Shown piece after piece: positions 8,849 to 16,202 of a stretch of 64,000 nt of DNA (position 1 is the first letter of the stretch; each line of letters opens with the position of its first letter). The stretch comes from Nitrospirae bacterium YQR-1 (GTDB taxonomy: Bacteria; Nitrospirota; Thermodesulfovibrionia; Thermodesulfovibrionales; Magnetobacteriaceae). The notes below the pieces were generated by a model. It did not search any database, was not told where the DNA came from, and saw nothing but the letters and a program-made list of their open reading frames with translations. The translations under genes were made by a program, and so were the position numbers. The stretch is taken from the NCBI GenBank assembly GCA_039908095.1, contig JAMOBJ010000016.1, forward strand, positions 1 to 64,000, read 5' to 3'.

Positions 8849-10108
8849 ATGTACAAAAAAGGGTATCTTGAAAACGGAACTCCAGTAGTTACGGAAAAGG
8901 TGGCAGGGGTAAGGTCAGTTAGCATAGGGATATGGGTAAAGGTAGGGGCACGTTTTGAAAGACGGGAAAAAAACGGGATATCCCACTTTATTGAACACAT
9001 GTTTTTTAAAGGAACGCATAACAGAACCCAGGAGCAAATCGCCACAGAGATAGACTATCTTGGAGGTGACCTAAACGCTTTTACTACAAGAGAAAACACC
9101 ACTTATTACGTAAAAGTACTAAAAGACCATGTAAATGAAGCTGTGGATATCCTCACAGATATATATTTGAATTCTTTGTTTAAAGAGCAGGATATCCACA
9201 AGGAACAGGAGATTATTTCAGAGGAAATCAAAATGGTGGAGGATACCCCGGATGACTATATTCACGACCTGTTTTATACCGACATTTGGGGACAGAGCGG
9301 TCTTGGTCTTCCGGTTCTGGGCACACAGGAAACAGTACGTGAAATAACAAGAAACGATATTACCGAGCATTTAAACGCACACTACGGAACGGCTGATGTG
9401 GTGATTTCCTGTGCCGGCAATATTAAACACGAGGCGATGGTAGAGCTGTTTAACAGCAAAAGAGCTGATGTTACCGTAAAAAATACATCTGTTGTTGAAA
9501 GTAGTCAAGGATTGGAAAAAAAACCTTTTAACGCCTCATTAAATGTTTATAAGAAGGACTTTTCCGAGGTGCACATATGTATGGGCATTGAGGGAGTAAA
9601 GCAAAACAGTAAGCTCAGGTATCCGTTTCTTATTTTAAATACCATTTACGGGGCAGGGGTGAGTTCACGTTTGTTTCAGGAGGTGAGAGAAAAGCGGGGG
9701 CTGGCTTACTCCATATTTTCGTTTCTGTCTTCATACAGTGATACCGGAGTCTTTGGAGTATATGCGGCAACGGGTAAGAAAAAATATGTTGAGGTAATAG
9801 AGACGATAATAAAGGAAATGGATTTATTAAAAAACACCTTAAAGGAAGATGAGTTGCAAAGAGCAAAAAATCAGTTAAAGGGCAACCTTCTGATGAGCCT
9901 TGAGTCATCCTCGGGGCGTATGCAAAATATAGCGAGACAGGAAATCTACTACGGGAAGTACTACAGTCCGGCACAAATTATAAGAGGCATAGAGAACGTA
10001 AAAATGAAACACGTTTACGAAATAATAGAGGGGTTTATTGATAATGTGCCTAAGGCGATTACGGTTTTCGGCCCTGCTGATGCCGGTAAATTAAAGGGCG
10101 TGGCTTGA
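8849..10108 (+). CDS. M16 family (pitrilysin/insulinase-like) zinc peptidase
   Basis: The 419-residue processing-peptidase-like protein carries the inverted zinc motif HFIEH (H46, E49, H50) and the distal glutamate region around EEIKMVEDTPDD. The second half holds the structural domain with the R/Y pair in REKRGLAYSIFS. The length fits the YmxG/PqqL-short type, which is catalytically complete in one chain. ATG start after GGTGGGGG. It follows pnp, as ymxG follows pnpA in many bacteria, but the terminator between suggests its own promoter. The substrate is unknown. Confidence 0.9.
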   Translation: MYKKGYLENGTPVVTEKVAGVRSVSIGIWVKVGARFERREKNGISHFIEHMFFKGTHNRTQEQIATEIDYLGGDLNAFTTRENTTYYVKVLKDHVNEAVDILTDIYLNSLFKEQDIHKEQEIISEEIKMVEDTPDDYIHDLFYTDIWGQSGLGLPVLGTQETVREITRNDITEHLNAHYGTADVVISCAGNIKHEAMVELFNSKRADVTVKNTSVVESSQGLEKKPFNASLNVYKKDFSEVHICMGIEGVKQNSKLRYPFLILNTIYGAGVSSRLFQEVREKRGLAYSIFSFLSSYSDTGVFGVYAATGKKKYVEVIETIIKEMDLLKNTLKEDELQRAKNQLKGNLLMSLESSSGRMQNIARQEIYYGKYYSPAQIIRGIENVKMKHVYEIIEGFIDNVPKAITVFGPADAGKLKGVA

Positions 10109-10289
10109 GGGGTTCACCCAGGGTTATGAGTTATGTTATTTATAATTTCGTTTATTTTTTTGTAATAGTTAAATATTGTTCAGTCTTTTCCAGTGTATGA
10201 TGGAGCATTTTTACCACTCCGATTTGTCTATTGACAATGTTGCCCCCTTAATGTTTCAATTTGTTTTGCACAATATTCAATAGGAGGTT

Positions 10290-11717
10290 TTGCACACGGA
10301 AATAAAGGATTCATTCAAGCCGAGGACATCAATGTCGCTTGTTTATTATGTAGTGCTTGTCGTATTGGCCATGGGTACCGGTATTTTTGTGTTTGTCTAT
10401 AAACCGCCGTTTGATATTAAATTGGTCAATGCCATTGTATATGCTGTACTGTTTTATGGTGTATTTAAAATAGCCGAATACTGTTTTAGCAAATATTACA
10501 TCGAAAAGTCAAAAGTAGCTGTTCCTACGCTCATCCATAACATCGTTAAGGGGATAATCCTCGCAATAGCCATGTTTGCGATACTGAAGATACAGTTTGG
10601 CATTGACCTGACTCCGATTATAACAACCTCCGCAGTGTTTTCCATGGTCATAGGACTTGCCCTGCAAGACACTTTAACCAACCTCATCGCCGGAGTCGTA
10701 CTGTACATAGAAAAACCTTTTAAGTTAAACGATTGGATACAGATAAAAGACATTGACGGCAAGGTTGTCGAGATAAACTGGCGCACCACTAAACTCCTTA
10801 CTCGCTCTGACAACTACCTTGTCATTCCTAACAACAACATCTTAAAAGATACGATTCTCAGCGTAGGTTATCCGACACCGGACCAAATCATGAGCCTCTT
10901 CGTTGGCGTGGACTACGACACACCTCCAAACAAGGTAAAACAGGTTATTGAATCAGTCTGTTTAAATACAGACCAGGTATCAAGCAAACCTCCACCCGAG
11001 ATACGCTTGATAAAATATGGCGATTCCTCCATCGAATACGAAATCAGGGTCTGGATTAACGACTACGCCAACAAATACCGCACAGCCAGCAACATTATGA
11101 CTAAGCTCTGGTACGCCTTCAAAAGAGAAAACATCAAAATCCCGTTCCCGATTAGAGATGTTTACTGCCATCCCGTAACTGACACTGATTCCAGCGGAGA
11201 TATCCAGCAAAGATTCAACACTGTTAGACGAATCGAATTCTTCTCCATCTTCCCCGAGGATGTACAAACAGAAATCGCTTCGCTGTTAATACAGCAACAC
11301 TTTGGAAAAGGTGAAAATATTTTTGATGAGGGTGAGGAAGGTGACTCATTCTACATTATCCGCAGGGGCAGCGTTTCTGTACAGGTCCGTGGTAACGAGG
11401 TGGCTATTCTAAAAAGGGGGGACTTTTTCGGGGAGTTCTCACTCTTTACCGGTGGGGTAAGAACTGCCAGAGTAACGGCAAAAGAGGATACCCTTGTGCT
11501 GGTACTTGACAAGGAGAGTTTCTCCAATATTATAATGGAAAATCAGAGCGCTGTTGAAACCATAAGTGCCATCATGACACGCAGAGAAATAGAAAACGAA
11601 AAACTGGCCTTGAAATTAAGCGAACAGGTATTCTCAGATGAGCAACTCAACGCCCAGTTTAAAAATAAAAAGATGAAGATATTCAATAAAATCCGAGGTT
11701 TCTTCAAACTGTCTTAG
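10290..11717 (+). CDS. MscS-family mechanosensitive channel with C-terminal cyclic-nucleotide-binding domain
   Basis: Three N-terminal hydrophobic segments (about residues 15-140) lead into the MscS core, with the pore-lining region VFSMVIGLALQDTLTNLIAG and the following beta domain. A cNMP-binding fold follows at about 320-440, with the phosphate-cassette-like run GDFFGEFSLFTGG and then RTARVTA. This is the MscS-cNMP (bCNG) arrangement, in which ligand may gate or modulate the channel. The start is uncertain: AGGAGG at 10282-10287 lies only 2 nt from TTG 10290, and the next ATG is at 10332. Confidence 0.9.
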   Translation: MHTEIKDSFKPRTSMSLVYYVVLVVLAMGTGIFVFVYKPPFDIKLVNAIVYAVLFYGVFKIAEYCFSKYYIEKSKVAVPTLIHNIVKGIILAIAMFAILKIQFGIDLTPIITTSAVFSMVIGLALQDTLTNLIAGVVLYIEKPFKLNDWIQIKDIDGKVVEINWRTTKLLTRSDNYLVIPNNNILKDTILSVGYPTPDQIMSLFVGVDYDTPPNKVKQVIESVCLNTDQVSSKPPPEIRLIKYGDSSIEYEIRVWINDYANKYRTASNIMTKLWYAFKRENIKIPFPIRDVYCHPVTDTDSSGDIQQRFNTVRRIEFFSIFPEDVQTEIASLLIQQHFGKGENIFDEGEEGDSFYIIRRGSVSVQVRGNEVAILKRGDFFGEFSLFTGGVRTARVTAKEDTLVLVLDKESFSNIIMENQSAVETISAIMTRREIENEKLALKLSEQVFSDEQLNAQFKNKKMKIFNKIRGFFKLS

Positions 11718-11794
11718 TATATTGGCGGGTAAACTTGATTGATTTTAGTATTGTTGATGAAAAAATAAACTTTTTATATAGAAAGAAATGGATA

Positions 11795-11880
11795 GGTCTG
11801 ATGTAATCTGAAATTTCCGCTCAAAATCCACTTTTAACGGGCTATCGGTTTTTCTATATCGGATTGCAGGTCATATCAGT
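11795..11880. repeat. Second dispersed intergenic element, copy 2
   Basis: It matches 155-242 in the TTTTTCTATATCGG block and its flanks. The ends form an imperfect 17-bp inverted repeat (CTGATGTAATCTGAAAT against ATTGCAGGTCATATCAG, 13 of 17 paired, mismatches mostly transitions). It lies immediately upstream of the Uma2 gene 1 promoter. Confidence 0.5.
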
Positions 11881-11883
11881 TTA

Positions 11884-11913
11884 TTGACAAAACCGTTATT
11901 TTGACGCTAAGAT
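11884..11913 (+). promoter_or_regulatory. Promoter of Uma2 gene 1, positioned for a leaderless mRNA
   Basis: TTGACA (11884-11889), an 18-bp spacer and TAAGAT (11908-11913). The ATG at 11919 is only 5 nt downstream, where transcription would normally start, and there is no room for a Shine-Dalgarno sequence. The same layout precedes the paralogue at 34942. Confidence 0.65.
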
Positions 11914-11918
11914 AAAGC

Positions 11919-12437
11919 ATGATTACGGAAACTATAGTAACGGATTTGGACTTAACTGAGATTATTAATGGAGAGGAAATCGTGGGGCGTAGTCCATTTG
12001 GATATCATCAAAAAATTGTTGGCAATCTTTACCATAAAATATGCCGATATATCGATAAAATCAACGTAGGTGAGGTATATTTATCGCCTCTGGACGTAAT
12101 CTTTGAAAATGAGATAAACAGGCTTCAACCGGATCTATTGTTTATTAGGAAAGAGCACCTGAGTATTGCCCAGGACTGGATAAGAGGCGTACCGGATATG
12201 GTTTGTGAGATAGTTTCACCCGGAACGTATAAAAAAGATACTGCCGTTAAAAAAGAAATATATGAGAAATACAGAGTACCTGAGTACTGGATAGTTTTGC
12301 CGGAATTTAAAACCATCGGGATTTTAACTATTAAGAATGATAAATACGTAACACATTCTATCGCGGAAATTGAAGGCACTGTTATATCTAAAGTCATAGA
12401 AGGACTTCAGGTTAACATTACTGAGGTGTTTGTATAA
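11919..12437 (+). CDS. Uma2 family (DUF820) PD-(D/E)XK nuclease-fold protein, copy 1
   Basis: The 172-residue protein has the Uma2 core: NRLQPDLLFI (catalytic Asp), GVPDMVCEIVSPGTYKKDT (Glu and Ser-Pro-Gly loop), a lysine helix, then YRVPEYWIVLPE. The fold belongs to the PD-(D/E)XK nuclease superfamily, and the family expands strongly in some phyla. Its biological role is unsettled; it is often described as an endonuclease without direct proof. A close paralogue lies at 34942-35463, with a near-identical promoter. ATG start with no Shine-Dalgarno, consistent with leaderless translation. Confidence 0.85.
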   Translation: MITETIVTDLDLTEIINGEEIVGRSPFGYHQKIVGNLYHKICRYIDKINVGEVYLSPLDVIFENEINRLQPDLLFIRKEHLSIAQDWIRGVPDMVCEIVSPGTYKKDTAVKKEIYEKYRVPEYWIVLPEFKTIGILTIKNDKYVTHSIAEIEGTVISKVIEGLQVNITEVFV

Positions 12438-12623
12438 CCTTTAGAACTAAGTTGCATATCACAAAGCCATAGTTATTGAACACCAAAATCATAAGACAGC
12501 ACAGAGCCGCCCTGATATTTTTACAGCCCCTTCAGGGAATGTATAACACAGTAAAACACAAGCCTCTGAATCTCCTGTTTTGCCCCCGTCAAAAGGGGCT
12601 TCAAACAAACAGCTTTAGAGTGC

Positions 12624-13694
12624 TTAAAGCCTTATGGCTCTTCTGGACCTTGTGTCTAATCTTGGTGATCTCAGAGTAAGCGGCTCTTTAGGATAAACCA
12701 CATTGTACTCACCGATTTTATTGAACAGTGTCTTGTAGTCCACCTGTAAAAGACTGGCTGCCTTCTTTTTGTTACCGCTTGTTATATTCAGGACGTGACA
12801 TATGGTTTCTTTTTCTATATACTCAGCCGCCTTATTAGATACATCTTTCAAAGTTCTGTGTATTTTTTCGATATGCCTGCCGGTTGCCGATGGGCGGTAT
12901 CCTTTTACATATGCACGCAGAAAAGCAAGGTCGGCAATATCTATTATGTTGGTTTTAGACATCAATACAGCATTTCTTATAACAGTTTTAAGTTCCCTTA
13001 AGTTGTCGGGCCAATCATGGAATCCCATCATAGTAATAGCATCTTCCGAGAAACCGTAAATCTGTTTTCCCACCTCTGCAGATATCTCATCTAAAAACTT
13101 TTTAGCAAAAAAAGCTATGTCTTCCTTGTGGTTTCTTAATGCAGGAATCTTTATCATAGACTCATTAAGCTTTTTGTATAAATCACCGCTGAAACTATCT
13201 TGTTTAACAATTTCATCCAGGCTCTTGTTTGCCGAAACAATGAACCGTATATCAAACTCCATGTGTTGTTTAGTGCCGGGAGGAGTTATTTTACCGCTCT
13301 TAATAACACTTAGCAGCTTTTTCTGCAATTCTCTTGAAAGGGTCTGTAATTCGCTCAATAACAAGGTGCCATGATTGGCTGCTTGAAAAAATCCTCTTTT
13401 TGTATTATCCACACCTGTGAAGGCTCCTTCCTCGTAGCCAAACAACTCACTTTCTACTAAAGGCTCAGGAATGAGACTCAAATCTACAGTTACAAAAGGT
13501 TGACTTGCTCTTTTGCTCAAACGATGTACCAGCTTTGCCGTATAACGTTTTCCTGTACCGGTCTCTCCCTCAATAATCAAGGTTGCATCACTTTCAGAGG
13601 CTGTTAATAAGTTACCGCTAATTCGAACCATCGTCTCGCTTTCACCCATTTCATTCTGTACTAAGGCTCTCTTTAAGTCATAATCATTTTTCAT
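12624..13694 (-). CDS. Sigma-54 dependent AAA+ regulator with Fis-type HTH; catalytic residues altered
   Basis: The 356-residue protein holds an NtrC-type AAA+ domain (about 10-240) and a C-terminal Fis helix-turn-helix (about 285-330, GNKKKAASLLQVDYKTLFNKIG), with no N-terminal sensory domain. Walker A GETGTGKR and the ESELFGYEEGAFTG loop are present, but the loop ends GAFTGV instead of GAFTGA. Walker B reads LLLSEL where FLDEI is usual, losing the Asp. Both arginine-finger positions are changed (FSGDLYKKL instead of FREDLYYRL). ATP hydrolysis is therefore probably weak or absent, and it may act as a DNA-binding modulator, which is inference. It ends about 190 bp from Uma2 gene 1, convergently. 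Confidence 0.85.
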   Translation of the reverse strand: MKNDYDLKRALVQNEMGESETMVRISGNLLTASESDATLIIEGETGTGKRYTAKLVHRLSKRASQPFVTVDLSLIPEPLVESELFGYEEGAFTGVDNTKRGFFQAANHGTLLLSELQTLSRELQKKLLSVIKSGKITPPGTKQHMEFDIRFIVSANKSLDEIVKQDSFSGDLYKKLNESMIKIPALRNHKEDIAFFAKKFLDEISAEVGKQIYGFSEDAITMMGFHDWPDNLRELKTVIRNAVLMSKTNIIDIADLAFLRAYVKGYRPSATGRHIEKIHRTLKDVSNKAAEYIEKETICHVLNITSGNKKKAASLLQVDYKTLFNKIGEYNVVYPKEPLTLRSPRLDTRSRRAIRL

Positions 13695-13880
13695 CTTGTC
13701 TGCTCCCTCCTGTATTACAACACTTTTATTTTCATTTTATTGAAAATCACAAAATATTGTGTACATAAACGTACACTTAATTATATTATGAACGTTTTTA
13801 TTATCGCAAGTTAGTATCTTTAATGTCAAACAAATAAATAGGCTCTTTATCAAATCGTGTGGGTAAAAGAAGGAATAATC

Positions 13881-13919
13881 CAGGTTGCCGTCAAAAGAGT
13901 AACGAGGCGGCAAGGAGTT
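13881..13919. repeat. Truncated ATACCAAG repeat copy B
   Basis: GTTGCCGTCAAAAGAGTAACGAGGCGGCAAGGAG is the left part of the family (positions given rather than the full string). The right half is absent. It ends just before the AI-2E promoter. Confidence 0.65.
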
Positions 13920-13944
13920 TACACATGCAAATTCATTGTCATAT

Positions 13945-13974
13945 TTGACTTTCAGTGGAGATATAGAGTACAGT
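13945..13974 (+). promoter_or_regulatory. Promoter of the AI-2E family gene, leaderless layout
   Basis: TTGACT (13945-13950), an 18-bp spacer and TACAGT (13969-13974), then GTGTGG and ATG at 13981. The geometry is the same as at the two Uma2 genes: TTGACN, N18, TAnnnT, 5-6 nt, ATG. This decides the start in favour of 13981. Confidence 0.5.
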
Positions 13975-13980
13975 GTGTGG

Positions 13981-15006
13981 ATGGATGATTATCAGGAGAC
14001 CTCAAAGCAGGTTTTTGATTATATTTCATGGCTGCTTATAACAACAGCACTGATTCTAGTGCTTAAACTGCACTTGCTGCCGGCATTGTTGGCAGGCCTG
14101 ATAGTGCATGAGCTTATTTCCACTCTTTCTCTGAAATTGCAGTTTATTAAAGGTATTACAGGACATGGTTCTAAAATAATTACAGTTGCACTTCTTGCTG
14201 TTGTGGTGATTTTATCTGTGTCTTTTTTGTCTTTTTTAATAGTTGATTTTTTTCGTAACAGTACAGGCAGCCTACCTGCTTTACTTAAAAAGATGGCAGA
14301 TATTATAGATAACTCCCTTAACTCTTTACCTGCATGGATTACAAACTATTTACCTTCCAATACTGAAGGCTTTAAGACTGCCGCCTCCGAGTGGCTGCGC
14401 TTACATGCCGGTCAACTGCAAACCGCCGGTAAGGAAGTTGCACGAATCGCCGCCCACATTCTTATGGGTATGGCTATTGGCGCTTTGGCAGCTCTGAATG
14501 AGGTAAAAGAGGAGCAGGTTTACGGACCGCTTGCGCAATCACTGATTGGCAGTGTTTCCAGACTGGCCTTATCATTTCGCAATGTGGTTTTTGCACAGGT
14601 TGGCATTTCAGCCGTCAATACCGTCTTTTCAGCTCTCTATCTTGCTGTGGCTTTGCCGATGTTTGGCATCCATCTGAACCTCACTAAAACTCTGATACTG
14701 CTTACTTTTATTGCCGGCCTGTTGCCTGTCGTCGGTAATCTTATTTCCAATACCGCAATTATTGTCGTAAGCTTAAATTATTCGTTTAATGTATCAATCG
14801 CATCGCTTGCTTTTCTTGTAGTTATACACAAACTGGAGTATTTTTTAAATGCTAAACTTGTTGGTTCCAGGACACACTCCGCTGCATGGGAAATACTCCT
14901 TGCAATTATTTTCATGGAAGCCTCATTCGGTATGGCAGGAGTGATTGCGGCTCCAATTTACTATGCGTACTTCAAAAATGAGCTGTCAAATAAAAAACTA
15001 ATTTAA
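13981..15006 (+). CDS. AI-2E family (DUF20/PerM) transporter
   Basis: Integral membrane protein with about eight hydrophobic segments and the AI-2E/UPF0118 arrangement: paired N-terminal helices, a long soluble loop, then a cluster of C-terminal helices with FIAGLLPVVGNLISN. Family members include TqsA (autoinducer-2 export) and sodium/proton antiporters; the substrate cannot be read here. The frame is open from TTG 13936, but ATG 13981 fits the promoter. The C-terminus before TAA is NKKLI. Confidence 0.85.
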   Translation: MDDYQETSKQVFDYISWLLITTALILVLKLHLLPALLAGLIVHELISTLSLKLQFIKGITGHGSKIITVALLAVVVILSVSFLSFLIVDFFRNSTGSLPALLKKMADIIDNSLNSLPAWITNYLPSNTEGFKTAASEWLRLHAGQLQTAGKEVARIAAHILMGMAIGALAALNEVKEEQVYGPLAQSLIGSVSRLALSFRNVVFAQVGISAVNTVFSALYLAVALPMFGIHLNLTKTLILLTFIAGLLPVVGNLISNTAIIVVSLNYSFNVSIASLAFLVVIHKLEYFLNAKLVGSRTHSAAWEILLAIIFMEASFGMAGVIAAPIYYAYFKNELSNKKLI

Positions 15007-15080
15007 CACGGCATCTCTCATGCAGCAACACAATTGTGTAAAACAATCAGTCTGTTTTTTGAGAATTTTATGAGTCATTA

Positions 15081-15620
15081 TTAAAGCAAATCAAATTCAT
15101 TAATAAAACAGCTCAAAGTATCGGAGTCGAAAATACAAAATTCCACTGTCCTAAGAGAGCACTCAGGGTTGTTGTTAAGAAATTTACAGCTTTCAGTTAC
15201 AAGGATTTTTGCACACCTGTCCTTTGGAAAACCAAAAATCCCCGAACTTATAGCCGGCATAGATATGCTCTGGAAACCTTTCTCAGCGGCCAGCTGCAGT
15301 GCGTTATGGACAGCGTTTTTGAGCTTTCCATCCTCACCACCCTCACCCATCTGCGGCCCTACAGTATGAACTACAGCCCTGCACGGAAGAGCTCCAGATG
15401 TTGTTACAGCGGCATTGCCCACTGCTACATATCCTATGGCATCGCTTTCTTTTTGAATTACTACGCCGCCTTTTCTGACTATTGCACCTGCCACCCCCCC
15501 GCCATGTTGAAGGTGTGAGTTGGCGGCGTTTACGATAGCATCCACATCCCTTTCAGTGATATCACCCTTTACCAGCCGGAGTGTTCCCCCTGCCGTCTGC
15601 TTTTCCCTTACAATTTCCAT
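15081..15620 (-). CDS. Macro domain protein (ADP-ribose / O-acetyl-ADP-ribose hydrolase type)
   Basis: A single macro domain of about 179 residues. It binds ADP-ribose and in this subclass removes ADP-ribosyl or O-acetyl groups. Seen: VKGDITE, VDAIVNAANSHLQHGGGVAGAI (catalytic Asn and glycine loop), VHTVGP and MPAISSGIFGFP. The frame is open to 15662, but the extra 14 codons translate the ATACCAAG repeat; the true start is ATG at 15618-15620, six bases from the repeat edge. It is divergent from nothing and convergent with the AI-2E gene. Confidence 0.9.
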   Translation of the reverse strand: MEIVREKQTAGGTLRLVKGDITERDVDAIVNAANSHLQHGGGVAGAIVRKGGVVIQKESDAIGYVAVGNAAVTTSGALPCRAVVHTVGPQMGEGGEDGKLKNAVHNALQLAAEKGFQSISMPAISSGIFGFPKDRCAKILVTESCKFLNNNPECSLRTVEFCIFDSDTLSCFINEFDLL

Positions 15621-15625
15621 AGCTA

Positions 15626-15766
15626 ATACCAAGTAGCAGTCAAAAGAGTAACGAGGCGGCAAGGAGAAAGCGACACCTCCCCGTACAGGGGATTCCCCTT
15701 TAGGGGAGACGTCAAGGAGCTTTCGACGATGCCAACAAAGTTAATCGAATGAATGCAACTTGGTAT
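15626..15766. repeat. ATACCAAG repeat copy C (CCCC/GGGG core)
   Basis: Full-length copy bounded by ATACC and GGTAT with short terminal inverted repeats (ATACCAAGTAGCA against TGCAACTTGGTAT). The core has GAAAGC/GCTTTC pairing around two GC hairpins (CCCC-gtaca-GGGG and CCCC-ttta-GGGG). Its right end runs into the 3' end of the MazG-like gene. Confidence 0.85.
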
Positions 15767-16130
15767 AAGTATCCTCCCCTGAGCTATACGCTGTGTACTT
15801 ATCAGCCTTACCCCTGACGATGTGTGCAGGGTACTTTGTGCGATTGTGCTGGAGTTTGTCTTCCGCAGCCTTTAGTATATCAATAGAAAACTTATCGGAG
15901 AGATTAATCAGATAAATAAACACATCGGCTATCTCCTGTTGCAGGGCGGAGAGCTTTGTCTCAGAAAGCCTCCGGCTTTCATCCTCGGTTAACCACTGAA
16001 AAATCTCGGCAATCTCCGCCGCCTCCACACTTAGCGCCATCGCTAAATTCTTTGGACTGTGAAACTTCTCCCAATCCCTTTCCCGGGCAAACTCCCTCAA
16101 TGATTCTCTCAGTTTTTCAAGTTTATCCAA
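15741..16130 (-). CDS. MazG-like nucleotide pyrophosphohydrolase
   Basis: The 129-residue all-alpha NTP-PPase of the RS21-C6/MazG-like group hydrolyses non-canonical or dCTP-type nucleotides to the monophosphate. The metal-binding pattern is visible as EAAEIAEIFQW and EIADVFIYL (E..E and E..D pairs). The last eight codons (YTKLHSFD) and the TAA stop come from the dispersed repeat, so the original C-terminus has been replaced or extended. The start appears to be TTG at 16130, because upstream ATGs run into stops. Confidence 0.85.
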   Translation of the reverse strand: MDKLEKLRESLREFARERDWEKFHSPKNLAMALSVEAAEIAEIFQWLTEDESRRLSETKLSALQQEIADVFIYLINLSDKFSIDILKAAEDKLQHNRTKYPAHIVRGKADKYTAYSSGEDTYTKLHSFD

Positions 16131-16202
16131 ATTCCGGCACTATCCTTCCATAAGATTAAAACACACGTTTTATTATAAATATGATAAAATACGTAAGCAG
16201 AT

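Noticed and set aside
12582..12599. GCCCC/GGGGC hairpin between Uma2 gene 1 and the sigma-54 regulator
   Set aside because: Short stem with a large loop and no T tract; cannot be called a terminator.
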